Source of the DNA: Rheinheimera sp.
GTDB taxonomy: Bacteria; Pseudomonadota; Gammaproteobacteria; Enterobacterales; Alteromonadaceae
NCBI GenBank assembly: GCA_008015325.1
Contig: SSFI01000097.1
Coordinates: 1-53,023 of the forward strand
Reading direction: 5' to 3'
DNA length: 53,023 bases
Shown here: positions 40,046 to 48,251 of the stretch, one piece after another
How the letters are laid out: each line of letters starts with the position of its first letter
Numbering within the stretch: position 1 is the first letter of the stretch
Made by a program: the position numbers and the translations under genes
The notes under the pieces: model-generated
Databases searched by the model: none
The model's input: the letters and a program-made list of their open reading frames with translations, nothing else
Told to the model about the DNA's origin: nothing

Positions 40046-40130
40046 CATGGGGTCCGCATGGGGTCAGGGTCCGCATGGGGTCAGGTCTTGCTCCGTGCGT
40101 CGAAAACGCACGGAGCAAGACCTGACCCCA
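40046..40130. repeat. REP-like element: tandem CATGGGGTC units and a 25-bp perfect stem
   Basis: Three copies of CATGGGGTC start at about 40046, 40057 and 40074. The last leads into an exact inverted repeat: the arm at 40076-40100 starts TGGGGTCAGGTCTTGC, loop CGAAA, and the arm at 40106-40130 ends GCAAGACCTGACCCCA. There is no T tract, so it is not a standard terminator, although it lies between the convergent dolP and DUF599 genes. It shares the TGGGGTCAG arm with 29433-29456. Confidence 0.8.
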
Positions 40131-40145
40131 AAGCGTTTTAACCTG

Positions 40146-40835
40146 TCAGACATCCTGCAGCGCTTTCAGCGCCTTAGAGTGAAACTCGCGATGCTTCATC
40201 ACCAGCAACACCACTACAGTTGCGGCCATAAATAACCAGACATTGATAAACCAGGCGAGCGTCGCCAGCGAAAAATAAATGGCGCGCAGGCCGTAGTTAA
40301 ACGAATGCGCTGCCTGATCTATCACTTTGGCGGCTTTGTTCGCGTATTGGCTGCGATCGGCCTGCGGCAGCTCGCGGCCGTCCGGTGCGGCGCCAATGAG
40401 TACCCCACCAAAGCCATACTGGCGGAGCGACCAGGTAAACTGGAAAAAGGTAAACACATAAATCAGCACCAGGCACAGAATTTTAAACTGCAGCAAGCCG
40501 TCGACGTGATCCAGCCAGGGCATCACCTGCATCAGCACAGTAGCGATTTTGTCGCTCGACGCCAGTGCCGTCAGCAAACCCGCCAAAATCAGCATCGAAC
40601 TGGAAGCAAAAAAACTGACGTTGCGCTCCAGTGTTGAAATCAATGCCACATCGGCCATTTTGTTTTCACGGATGATCATCTGTTCCATCCAGGCGGTGCG
40701 TTTGCGCCGCAATTCGTAGGACAAACAACTGACTTCACGCGCCCGGCGTTTAGCAAACAGCGTATACCCAACCCAAACCCCGACAAACCAACATACGGCG
40801 ATTAAATCCAGCCACGGAAACTGCTGCCAGCTCAC
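40146..40835 (-). CDS. DUF599 family membrane protein
   Basis: A 229-residue inner membrane protein of unknown function. It has an N-terminal membrane segment (LIAVCWFVGVWVGYTLFA), the conserved soluble stretch RRKRTAWMEQMIIRENKMADVALI with the ARG/Glu-rich DUF599 pattern, three more membrane segments (about 78-95, 105-140 and 185-212), and HSFNYGLRAIYFSLATLAWF. The start is GTG overlapping the histidine kinase stop by four bases, so it is probably translationally coupled to the kinase. That pairing may hint at a shared process, but no function can be assigned. Confidence 0.85.
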   Translation of the reverse strand: MSWQQFPWLDLIAVCWFVGVWVGYTLFAKRRAREVSCLSYELRRKRTAWMEQMIIRENKMADVALISTLERNVSFFASSSMLILAGLLTALASSDKIATVLMQVMPWLDHVDGLLQFKILCLVLIYVFTFFQFTWSLRQYGFGGVLIGAAPDGRELPQADRSQYANKAAKVIDQAAHSFNYGLRAIYFSLATLAWFINVWLFMAATVVVLLVMKHREFHSKALKALQDV

Positions 40836-42814
40836 ATCTTCTCCTGTTGTTCTGCAACGCTGTGCAGAGGAATTTCACAATAAAAACAAGCGCCACCCTG
40901 CGCGGCTTGTTGATAATAAATCTGGCCGCCCATCCGCTCCAACAGCTCTTTGCAAATCGCCAGGCCCAAGCCGCTGCCACCTTGTTGCCGGCTGTCCGAA
41001 CTGTCGGCCTGCGAGAATTTATCAAACAAATGTGGCACGAAGTCTGGCGGTACGCCCGGGCCCTGGTCGCTGACCATCAGCTGCAGCATGTCGCCGCTCA
41101 GCACGGCCCGCAGCTCTACTGTGCTGTGCGCCGGCGAAAAACGGATGGCGTTACTGAGCAGATTGCCGAGCACCTGTAACAAACGCCCACCATCCAGCGT
41201 CAGTTGTAAATCCGGCGGAATAGCCGCCGCCAATTCCAGCTGCACGTGACAGGACAACGCCAGCGCACTGTGGCGCTGCACCGCTTGCTGCAACAGCGGC
41301 AACACCGGCTGCCACTCCAGCTGCAGCGACAGTTTGCCAGCCTGCAGTTTTTCCATATCCAGAATGTCGCTGACCAGTCGCATCAGCTGATCGGCATTAC
41401 TGCGGGCGATATCGAGCATTTGTTGTTGGGCCGGCAATAATGCGCCAACAGCACCGGCAGTCACCAAAGTCAGCGCACCGTTTATCGCCGTCAGGGGCGT
41501 GCGTAACTCGTGGCTGACGGTGGAGATAAACTCTGATTTCAGCCGGTCCATGCGCTTACGCGCCGTGATATCACGGAACAACAGCACCTGCAGCGGCTGG
41601 TCCTGCAATTGAATACAGGTATGCAGCAACTCCACCTGCAACGTCTCGCCGTGTAAGCGCTGTGCCGCTAATTCCTGCGGACCTTGCCCCGGCTCCAGCG
41701 CCGGCGGCTGTGGAAATAAAATCTGAAACGGCAGGCCACGCAGTTGTCGGGCCTGATAACCAAACATCTGCTCTGCAGCCTGGTTAAAAGTGTGAATTTG
41801 ACCGGCCGGATTCAGCACCACGATAGCGTCATCTACATTGTCGAGCACAGTCCGGTAATATTGTTCTTTTTGTTCAAAGGCCCGGCTGGTCTGCTGCCAG
41901 CGCCGGTTGGCGCGAAACACACTGGCCAGCAGCAACACCAACAGCAGCGCCGTACACCAGCCGACTAAGCGGAACCAGAACGCCAGGCTCGCTGCCGGTT
42001 GTAATGGCCAGGCGGCCAGTTGCCAGTCGGAGTCGGCGACATTTAATGCCAACAGCGCAGCCGGCGGCTGGAAATGCTGCAGCTCGCCTAATAACACCTC
42101 ACCACCTTGTCCGTCTTGCCTGTTACTGAGATGACGAACCGCGACGCCAACCTCCAGCTCTTGCGCTTTTTGCTTCAGCAGCCGCCAGATATCGTCGATA
42201 TTCAATACAGTGCTGACAATCCCCCAGTATTGGCCATCAGACAGAAACACCGGGATGCGGTAAACAAAACCGCGGCCGCCTTGCGCCAGCTGCAGCGGCC
42301 CACTGAGTTTGGCTTTGCGGCTGCGGATAGTCAGCTCGATATCCGGCCACTGCCCTGGCAGTTCGGGATAATACAAGCCCAGTGCAGCCTCATTGCCGGC
42401 CAGCGGATAGAGATAAGTTAAACGGTTACCGGGCGCAACGCCCATGTTGCGGATATGTTTGCCCTGGCGCACCAGGTTTGGCAGCAACATCTGAAAATCC
42501 TGCGCACTGGTATTGCCTTCCAGCGCCTGCACATGCGCCACCAGGCCCTGACTGAGCTGCAGCGGCGCATTCAGCTCTATTTCCAGCAGTGAACGCATTT
42601 GTGCTGCACTTTCAACGGTGTCGCGCACCTGCTGCGCATCAGTGCGACGTTGTTCCTGCAGCGCCAGATATTCAGCGACGGCACCAAATAGCAGAAAAAG
42701 CAGCACCAATAAGACGCTTTGCAGCCGCGCTGAACTGAAAAAACCTGCCTGCAAATTTGCACCTGCTGCGTTAGATGTCGTCAAATCCGGCTGCCTGAGA
42801 ACATAGAGCACCAA
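40832..42814 (-). CDS. CHASE-PAS sensor histidine kinase (orphan)
   Basis: Membrane sensor kinase of 660 residues. Order: membrane segment about 31-50; periplasmic CHASE-like domain about 75-270 (RNMGVAPGNRLTYLYPLAGN); membrane segment about 278-300; PAS about 316-420; HisKA with phospho-acceptor H435 (STVSHELRTP); HATPase with N-box NLLSNAIRF near 551-559, DQGPG 583-587 and GGSGLGL 612-618. No receiver domain or response regulator gene is adjacent. The start is uncertain: TTG 42814, GTG 42811, or TTG 42754, which has AGCAGG upstream. It is divergent from pyrC and coupled to the DUF599 gene. CHASE ligands are typically small molecules; none is inferred here. Confidence 0.9.
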   Translation of the reverse strand: MVLYVLRQPDLTTSNAAGANLQAGFFSSARLQSVLLVLLFLLFGAVAEYLALQEQRRTDAQQVRDTVESAAQMRSLLEIELNAPLQLSQGLVAHVQALEGNTSAQDFQMLLPNLVRQGKHIRNMGVAPGNRLTYLYPLAGNEAALGLYYPELPGQWPDIELTIRSRKAKLSGPLQLAQGGRGFVYRIPVFLSDGQYWGIVSTVLNIDDIWRLLKQKAQELEVGVAVRHLSNRQDGQGGEVLLGELQHFQPPAALLALNVADSDWQLAAWPLQPAASLAFWFRLVGWCTALLLVLLLASVFRANRRWQQTSRAFEQKEQYYRTVLDNVDDAIVVLNPAGQIHTFNQAAEQMFGYQARQLRGLPFQILFPQPPALEPGQGPQELAAQRLHGETLQVELLHTCIQLQDQPLQVLLFRDITARKRMDRLKSEFISTVSHELRTPLTAINGALTLVTAGAVGALLPAQQQMLDIARSNADQLMRLVSDILDMEKLQAGKLSLQLEWQPVLPLLQQAVQRHSALALSCHVQLELAAAIPPDLQLTLDGGRLLQVLGNLLSNAIRFSPAHSTVELRAVLSGDMLQLMVSDQGPGVPPDFVPHLFDKFSQADSSDSRQQGGSGLGLAICKELLERMGGQIYYQQAAQGGACFYCEIPLHSVAEQQEKM

Positions 42815-42877
42815 ATAGTTTAATGATACACTCGGCCATCTTTTCCGACAGTTAATTTTTCAGCCCAGGAGAGCCCC

Positions 42878-43915
42878 GTGACCGTATTACAGCTGACCAC
42901 CCCAGACGACTGGCATTTGCATTTCCGTGATGGCGATATGCTTAAGGAAACAGTTCCGGCGACCGCCCGTTGTTTCCGCCGCGCTGTAGTGATGCCGAAT
43001 CTGGTGCCACCGGTCACCACAGGCGCCCTGGCCAGCGCCTACCGCGAGCGTATTCTGGCCGCCCGCCCGGCCGGCAGCAATTTTGAACCTGTGATGACGA
43101 TTTATCTGACCGATACCACCACAGCACAGGATATCGCTGACGCTAAAGCCGTCGGTGTATTGGCCGCCAAGCTTTATCCGGCCGGCGCCACCACCAATTC
43201 GCACTCCGGCGTGTCGAGCTTAAGCAAACTGTACCCGGTACTGGAAGCGATGGTCGAACAGGATATGCTGTTTCTGGTGCACGGCGAGGTCACCGACAAC
43301 CACGTCGACATTTTTGACCGCGAAGCAGTGTTTATCGAACAGCATCTGCGTCAGATCGTTGCCAGTTTCCCGAATTTACGCATAGTGCTGGAACATATCA
43401 CCACCGCCAACGCCGTGGAATTTGTCAAAAACGCCGGGCCAAATGTTGCCGCCACAATCACGCCACAGCATTTACTGTTAAACCGCAACGACATGTTAGT
43501 CGGCGGCATCCGGCCACATAACTACTGCCTGCCGGTCCTGAAACGCCGCACCCATCAGGAAGCGCTGCGCGCTGTGGTCGCCACTGGCAATCCGAAGTTT
43601 TTCTTAGGTACAGATTCAGCACCACACGCCAAACACCGCAAAGAAACCGCCTGCGGCTGCGCCGGCTGTTACAGCGCCTGGAGTGCGATTGAACTCTATG
43701 CCCAGGTGTTTGAAGAACTGGGTGTAATTGAAAAATTAGAAGGTTTTGCCAGCCACTATGGCGCCGATTTCTACCGCCTGCCACGCAACAGCGGCCAGAT
43801 CACGCTGGTCAAACAAAGCTGGACAGTGCCAGAAGAAATCACCCTGCCGGACGGCAGCCCGATAGTGCCGTTTTACGCCGGCCAGACTTTGCACTGGAAA
43901 CTGCAGGCCAACTAA
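42878..43915 (+). CDS. pyrC: Dihydroorotase PyrC
   Basis: Zinc amidohydrolase that reversibly cyclises carbamoyl aspartate to dihydroorotate in pyrimidine synthesis. The 345 residues show the metal histidines H13 and H15 ([10 protein letters not shown]), the carbamylated lysine K98 ([10 protein letters not shown]), the HGE and EHITT histidines, and the catalytic Asp in GTDSAPH near 248-254. Length matches E. coli PyrC (348). The start is GTG with AGGAGAG upstream. It is a single-gene unit with no obvious terminator. Confidence 0.97.
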   Translation: MTVLQLTTPDDWHLHFRDGDMLKETVPATARCFRRAVVMPNLVPPVTTGALASAYRERILAARPAGSNFEPVMTIYLTDTTTAQDIADAKAVGVLAAKLYPAGATTNSHSGVSSLSKLYPVLEAMVEQDMLFLVHGEVTDNHVDIFDREAVFIEQHLRQIVASFPNLRIVLEHITTANAVEFVKNAGPNVAATITPQHLLLNRNDMLVGGIRPHNYCLPVLKRRTHQEALRAVVATGNPKFFLGTDSAPHAKHRKETACGCAGCYSAWSAIELYAQVFEELGVIEKLEGFASHYGADFYRLPRNSGQITLVKQSWTVPEEITLPDGSPIVPFYAGQTLHWKLQAN

Positions 43916-44180
43916 AGCCTTCAGCTGGCAACAGGCGCTGTTACTGCAGGGCTGGCAGTGACAGACCGCTCTCACGCTGCGTCAGTACCAATATGCTTCA
44001 GGCATTTCTGGCGCAGCAACAGCTTGTAAATCAATATCTTAAATAGAACATGCACGGAAGTGCAGCTCTTGTTCCCGTATTCGTTGAGTGACGCAGTGAG
44101 GCTATTTATCACAGCGGCACTGACCCCCCGATCAATGCCGCTGCACACGCTTTTCGCTCTGACTTGTACGACTGAGTAAA

Positions 44181-44651
44181 TTACTGCGGCAACAACCGCA
44201 TTTTGCCCTGACTGTCCTGCCGCCCTGCCGCGCTCTGATGCAGGTCGCGTTCCGGCTGATGGTGCAGGGTTAACACTTCAATCTGCTGCAAAATGCCGTT
44301 GGGCATCGGCCACAATACCGTGGTACCGACCGTAAGGCCTAACACCGCGGTCCCCACCGGCGCCAGCACCGACAACAAATCGGTGCGACCGGCCTGCAGT
44401 TCATCCGGCAGTACCAGCGTCAGAGTTTTACTCTCGCGCTGACCCAGCCTTACTGTCAGGCGGGAATGTAAGGTCACCACATCGGGCGGCATTTCACTGG
44501 CATGACACAGCATGGCCCGCGCCAGTGCATGGCTTAAGCTGCCAGCTTTTTCCTGCCGGGCCGGATCAGATGGCGGCAGGCTTTCCAGCAAGGCCTCCAG
44601 CTTGTCAAAGTCGCTCAGCGACAAGGTGATATCCGTTAGTTTTTCTCTCAT
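44181..44651 (-). CDS. rnk: Rnk-like GreA/GreB C-terminal domain protein
   Basis: Member of the family including Rnk (regulator of nucleoside diphosphate kinase), which shares the FKBP-like C-terminal domain of Gre factors and binds RNA polymerase. The 156 residues have a short helical N-terminus (DFDKLEALLESLP) and the domain VVTLHSRLTVRLGQRES through LSVLAPVGTAVLGLTVGTTVLWPMPNG. The ATG at 44651 is chosen for AAGGAG just upstream; an in-frame GTG is six bases before. The tail past residue 130 is Q/R rich. The symbol is given by resemblance and could be a paralogue. Confidence 0.75.
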   Translation of the reverse strand: MREKLTDITLSLSDFDKLEALLESLPPSDPARQEKAGSLSHALARAMLCHASEMPPDVVTLHSRLTVRLGQRESKTLTLVLPDELQAGRTDLLSVLAPVGTAVLGLTVGTTVLWPMPNGILQQIEVLTLHHQPERDLHQSAAGRQDSQGKMRLLPQ

Positions 44652-44722
44652 ACACACTCCTTCACAGATAAAATCCGCCAGTCATATTGACCAGCGGGGT
44701 GATTCAGTCAGGCACTTTGCGC

Positions 44723-45121
44723 CTAACGGCTCTGGCTGCGCGGTTTGCGCCGCACCAGCAACATGTCCTGTAACTGAAATTGGAACTGCACGCCAAGCAC
44801 GCGCAGTTGAATGGTTGCCCCAGGCAACTGGCCTAACAGTGCCTGCCCAAGCGGCGATAACACCGAAATCCGCCCATGCGCCGGCCGGGCATCCGCCGGC
44901 CAGACCAATTGCAGCCAGTGTTGCCGGCCACTGTGGGGCTCTTTTAACAGCAACCAATGGCCGGGCGTCGCCCCATCTGATGCGGTCGCCGCCGCATCAG
45001 TCGATGAACACCGTTGCAGCCGCCACAGCGCCGCCACACGCAATGGCCACACAGACCGCAGCGCTAACCAGCGCGCAGCCGAAGTACCGGCCCTGGCCGG
45101 TAACGCAAAAAACTTCTTCAT
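44723..45121 (-). CDS. Second GreA/GreB C-terminal-like protein
   Basis: A 132-residue protein 71 bases upstream of the Rnk-like gene, same strand. Its C-terminal half, GRISVLSPLGQALLGQLPGA followed by TIQLRVLGVQFQF, matches the Gre C-terminal pattern (GKISITSPIARALIGK in GreA). The N-terminal half (MKKFFALPARAG, then many A, R and W) lacks the Gre coiled coil, so antipause cleavage activity is not expected. The frame is open to 45220; ATG 45121 was chosen because earlier residues are not domain-like. Possible duplication partner of the neighbour, though the two are strongly diverged. Confidence 0.6.
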   Translation of the reverse strand: MKKFFALPARAGTSAARWLALRSVWPLRVAALWRLQRCSSTDAAATASDGATPGHWLLLKEPHSGRQHWLQLVWPADARPAHGRISVLSPLGQALLGQLPGATIQLRVLGVQFQFQLQDMLLVRRKPRSQSR

Positions 45122-45241
45122 AAATTCCGCCAGCACGCTGAGACTGTACCAAAGCCCAAAGGCCGGTTTAAATCCGGCACAGTGTCTTAAGCCAAGGCTC
45201 AGCAAGCACAAATTCAACAATGATCAGTCAGGAAAATCAGG

Positions 45242-45280
45242 AAAAATCAGACAGCGCCGGCCCCGCAGCGCGGAACCGGC
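45242..45280 (-). terminator. Terminator directly after the 18-codon frame
   Basis: On the - strand a GC-rich stem GCCGG...CCGC / GCGG...CCGGC (45280-45256) is followed by TTTTT at about 45247-45243. It abuts the stop of the small frame and faces away from it. Confidence 0.55.
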
Positions 45281-45337
45281 TTAAGAAAGGCAGGCAGTAA
45301 ACACAGATAACAGCATCAGCGCGATAAACAGTGACAC
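45281..45337 (-). CDS. Possible 18-residue hydrophobic small protein
   Basis: A GTG-started frame encodes MSLFIALMLLSVFTACLS. AGAGG lies five to six bases upstream of the start, and the stop is immediately followed by a terminator-like hairpin. The product is one short hydrophobic helix with a Cys near the end, like many small membrane proteins of bacteria. No family is recognised. The combination of ribosome site, frame and terminator is suggestive, but a frame this short can arise by chance. Confidence 0.3.
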   Translation of the reverse strand: MSLFIALMLLSVFTACLS

Positions 45338-45502
45338 TACAACCTCTGAATCAAATTGGGGAAAAGTAAACTGGTTAGCAATCCGCGGTTCAGACCGCCA
45401 TGCCTAAAAACCAGATGAAACCGCACCATACGCCATTTCTCAGGAAAAGCAAGCGGGATTAGGGTTAAGCGTCAGCACTCATGCATTCGCAACAAATATC
45501 AC

Positions 45503-45754
45503 TCAGTTAACTTTCACAGACGGATGCGAAATTTTTCTTAGTGGTTGCGAAAAACCACCTTGTACGAAATAGTGTATCCTCCGGGTTTGCACATCCAGCC
45601 CTGCACAATTTCGGGCACCGCAAGACAACAGCAGCAACTCAAGTTCTTTATTATTGATACTGACAGTGACAATTTGATAGGGCTGATACGAATGCTGTTC
45701 CAGTTGCGGTAAGACTTCCAGAGCTTTTTTCCTGCCTTTAGACTCAAAATACAT
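45503..45754 (-). CDS. Hypothetical 83-residue protein beside the CRISPR array
   Basis: A frame starting at ATG 45754, 20 bases from the first CRISPR repeat, encodes a soluble, moderately basic protein with a Leu-rich middle (NNKELELLLLSCGARNC). No ribosome site is seen and no family is recognised. It could be a real small gene, a remnant, or a chance frame. It would be transcribed in the same direction as the predicted crRNA. Confidence 0.3.
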   Translation of the reverse strand: MYFESKGRKKALEVLPQLEQHSYQPYQIVTVSINNKELELLLLSCGARNCAGLDVQTRRIHYFVQGGFSQPLRKISHPSVKVN

Positions 45755-45773
45755 TAAGCCAAGCGAAATGAAT

Positions 45774-46168
45774 CGGTTTATCCCCGTGCTTACGGGGAAC
45801 GGACCGTGAAGTCTGGCACACCCATTCCGTTTATCGGTTTATCCCCGTGCTTACGGGGAACGGCAAATGCGAGGTAGAAGTGTCAATGCCAGCGTCGGTT
45901 TATCCCCGTGCTTACGGGGAACGGACCCAGTAACGACGCGGCTTCCGTTGCTGTCGCGGTTTATCCCCGTGCTTACGGGGAACGGCCGGTTTCTTCGTCT
46001 TTTTCATCTTCGACGTGCGGTTTATCCCCGTGCTTACGGGGAACGGTCTTCAGCCAGGTCAATGATGGCGCTGTTGATCGGTTTATCCCCGTGCTTACGG
46101 GGAACGGGAGACATCGTCAACTGATCGAAAGTCGCCGAGCGGTTTATCCCCGTGCTTACGGGTGTTGC
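45774..46168 (-). CRISPR. Type I-E-like CRISPR array, 7 repeats and 6 spacers
   Basis: Six identical 29-bp repeats begin at 45774, 45835, 45896, 45957, 46018 and 46079; on the + strand each reads CGGTTTATCCCCGTGCTTAC then GGGGAACGG. Every spacer is 32 bases, period 61, as in type I-E. A seventh repeat at 46140-46168 matches only to about 46162. By analogy with E. coli, the crRNA sense is the - strand, because the ATAAACCG handle lies on that strand. No cas genes are in the window. Spacer starts: 45803, 45864, 45925, 45986, 46047, 46108. Spacer sources could not be searched. Confidence 0.97.
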
Positions 46169-46207
46169 ATCCTGTTTAGTTTTCGAGCTATGCCAGATGA
46201 ACACCAA

Positions 46208-46265
46208 CGGTAGTTTACTGCCGTTTTTATACGGAAATCAGCCGATTTTCGGTAGTTTGTTACCG
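46208..46265. repeat. Twin 16-bp hairpin repeats beside the CRISPR array
   Basis: CGGTAGTTTACTGCCG (46208-46223) and CGGTAGTTTGTTACCG (46250-46265) share their first nine and last three bases and are each able to fold on themselves. Their starts are 42 bp apart, about four helical turns. They lie where the leader of a - strand array would be. Confidence 0.5.
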
Positions 46266-46302
46266 CTAAGAATTAAAGGCACAGCTGAGTCACAGCGACG
46301 CC

Positions 46303-47247
46303 TTATAACTCCAGCTCAGCCCACAAAGCCAGATGGTCGGAATATTGCGTCGGTGGGCCGTCGGCGAGGATGCCGGCGGCTGGTACTTTAAATTGGTCTG
46401 CACGCAACAGCATAAAATCAAGCCGCACGGCGTCGGCGGCGCTGCCGCGCCAGGGGATAAAGCTGTAGGTGGGTCCTGTGGGTTTGGCGGTGAGTGCAAG
46501 TGCGTCCTGATATTGCGGCAATGAAGTCTCAATTTGCGCGAGCAGGCCGTCGCCGGCTGATGGGTTAAAATCGCCCATCACAATCACCGGCGCGCCGGAG
46601 TTTTGTTGCCAGTGACGGATTTTTGCGGCAATCAGCTTGATGGATTCGCGTCTGGCCTCAGCGCCCTGATGATCCAGATGCAGGTTTAACACCCGAAGCG
46701 CTTTGCCGCTTTGTTTATCCTGCAGCAAAGCCCAGCTGCAAATACGTGGCAAGGCCGCGTCCCAGCCTGGTTTTCCAATTAATTCATGGTCAATTAATTC
46801 AGAGCCTGCTTGCTCAAGGCTTGCTAACGCCTGACCAGGCTCGGCAGTTTCCGGCTCCCAGCTGGGGTGAAACCAAAAAGTACCGTTGTCCTGAATGACA
46901 AAACGGTCACTGCGAATCAGCAACGGGCTGAATTCGCCGGCGTTTTTGCCATCGTCACGGCCAACGCCAATACGCTGATACCCTGGCAGCGCACTTTCCA
47001 GCCGCACCAGCTGATGCCACATCACTTCCTGCAGGCCGATGATATCCGGCTGGTGTTGCTGTAATTGGCTTATCACCTTACCGGCACGGTGCGGCCAGGC
47101 GAGCTCAGCGTCGTTTGGTGTGTCGAGGCGGATATTCCAGCTCAGCGCTTTATAACTGCTGCTATTTCTGTCATCGCCATCAGGAGCCGCGGTAACAAAA
47201 CAGCTGAAATAAAACAATACCAGGCTAATCAACGTATGCAGCTTCAT
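46303..47247 (-). CDS. Exported endonuclease/exonuclease/phosphatase family protein
   Basis: A 314-residue protein with a signal peptide (MKLHTLISLVLFYFSCFVTA, cleavage before APDG) and a full EEP fold. Motifs: ALSWNIRLD near 34-42, IGLQEVMWHQL near 72-82 with the metal-binding Glu, LNLHLDHQG near 189-197, GDFNPSAGDGL near 227-237, and the C-terminal YSDHLALWAEL with the catalytic Asp-His pair. All metal and catalytic residues are kept, so it should be an active phosphoesterase of periplasm or medium. Whether the substrate is DNA, RNA, lipid or a small phosphoester cannot be told. Confidence 0.88.
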   Translation of the reverse strand: MKLHTLISLVLFYFSCFVTAAPDGDDRNSSSYKALSWNIRLDTPNDAELAWPHRAGKVISQLQQHQPDIIGLQEVMWHQLVRLESALPGYQRIGVGRDDGKNAGEFSPLLIRSDRFVIQDNGTFWFHPSWEPETAEPGQALASLEQAGSELIDHELIGKPGWDAALPRICSWALLQDKQSGKALRVLNLHLDHQGAEARRESIKLIAAKIRHWQQNSGAPVIVMGDFNPSAGDGLLAQIETSLPQYQDALALTAKPTGPTYSFIPWRGSAADAVRLDFMLLRADQFKVPAAGILADGPPTQYSDHLALWAELEL

Positions 47248-47374
47248 GCGAGGCTCCGGAGCAACGACAAAACGAAGTTGGCTACTGTACCTTCAGGACT
47301 CCCTGATTTCAAAACTTTAGTAACCATTCCATCCCAATACGACCAGCGAACACTTTTGTGTTTTCTGATTTTGT

Positions 47375-48100
47375 TTAAGGCGTAATTTTATAAATCACAT
47401 TGACCGTTTTGGAGATTTCGATCGATTGCGGGATAAAAACCTGCTGCGCGCCGGCCGCCCGGTCTGCCATCATAGCGCCGCTGACCGTGATGCTCTCACC
47501 AGTGCCAAAAGTGGCAAAAAACCGGTCAAAAGAGCCATTATCGTTGAAGGCAAAAACGCTGTGGATTTTCACGCCGAGGCCTTCGGCCATTTGTTCGGCT
47601 TTTTTCTTCGCCTGAGCAGCGGCTGCGCCGATCAGCGCGGTTTCGACTTCGTCACGCGTGCTGGTATCAAAACTCGTATTCAGTTCATGCACATAGTCTG
47701 TGGCGTACAGCTGCTGCATCAGCGCCGGATACCTGGTTAAATCGCTGATTTCGACCTCAAAACGCCGGTTCAGGTCATAACCCAGAATTTCCAGTTCATT
47801 GTAGTTGTCGTCACGTTTGCGCTTTTCCGATTTATCCAGCTCAAACGCGGTGATTTGTTTGTCAGCAATGCCATTGGCCTTTAACAGCGCAAACACTTTA
47901 TTGGCTGACTGCGTCAGCTGAGCATTGGCCACTTCGCTGCTTTGATGAAAGGTGCTGATGCGAAAACTCAGTTTAGCCTTGTCCGGCGCCACTTGTTTAC
48001 TGCTTTGGCCGGTGACTGCGACAAACGGAAAATTCGGTAAGGTCGAAGCACTGCTGAAAAATGCGCACAACGCGATGACAAACGCAAAATAAAATTTCAT
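47375..48100 (-). CDS. SIMPL domain (DUF541) exported protein
   Basis: A 241-residue periplasmic or outer membrane protein with a signal peptide (MKFYFAFVIALCAFFSSAS) and the SIMPL fold. It begins FVAVTGQSSKQVAPDKAKLSFRI and repeats a helix (SEVANAQLTQSANKVFALL) with strands (ELEILGYDLNRRFEVEI), ending YKITP. The family is linked in other bacteria to oxidative stress tolerance and envelope biology, but its activity is unsettled. It is monocistronic by spacing, with 127 bases before the EEP gene. Confidence 0.88.
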   Translation of the reverse strand: MKFYFAFVIALCAFFSSASTLPNFPFVAVTGQSSKQVAPDKAKLSFRISTFHQSSEVANAQLTQSANKVFALLKANGIADKQITAFELDKSEKRKRDDNYNELEILGYDLNRRFEVEISDLTRYPALMQQLYATDYVHELNTSFDTSTRDEVETALIGAAAAQAKKKAEQMAEGLGVKIHSVFAFNDNGSFDRFFATFGTGESITVSGAMMADRAAGAQQVFIPQSIEISKTVNVIYKITP

Positions 48101-48201
48101 AAAGGTGAGTCCTGTCGAAAGTCGGGCCAGTCTGGTTTTTTCACTGACAAGACCCTGCGGACAAAGTTGCCGCTATGTAATCAAAAACTGTTGCCCTAAA
48201 G

Positions 48202-48230
48202 CAAAAAACAAAGCCGCCTGATGGCGGCTT
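48202..48230 (-). terminator. Terminator after the DEAD-box helicase gene
   Basis: AAGCCGCC pairs with GGCGGCTT (48211-48230) around TGAT. On the - strand it is followed by TGTTTTTTG and lies 22 bases after the helicase stop. Confidence 0.8.
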
Positions 48231-48251
48231 CACTGACAAAACAGCAGGTGC

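Larger units (their letters stand above)
45122..45502. other. Gene-poor stretch before the CRISPR array
   Basis: About 380 bases without a long gene. It contains the possible 18-codon frame at 45281-45337 with the hairpin next to it; otherwise nothing was recognised. Confidence 0.4.

Noticed and set aside
40076..40130. The 25-bp stem as a strong transcription terminator
   Set aside because: The stem is not followed by a T tract on either strand; its tandem units and sequence match to another intergenic palindrome fit a dispersed repeat better.
45867..46213. Two overlapping + strand frames with repeating SPCLRGT, IPVLTGNG and YPRAYGE segments
   Set aside because: These are translations of the CRISPR repeats in different frames; the repeated peptides follow the 61-bp period and are a known artefact.
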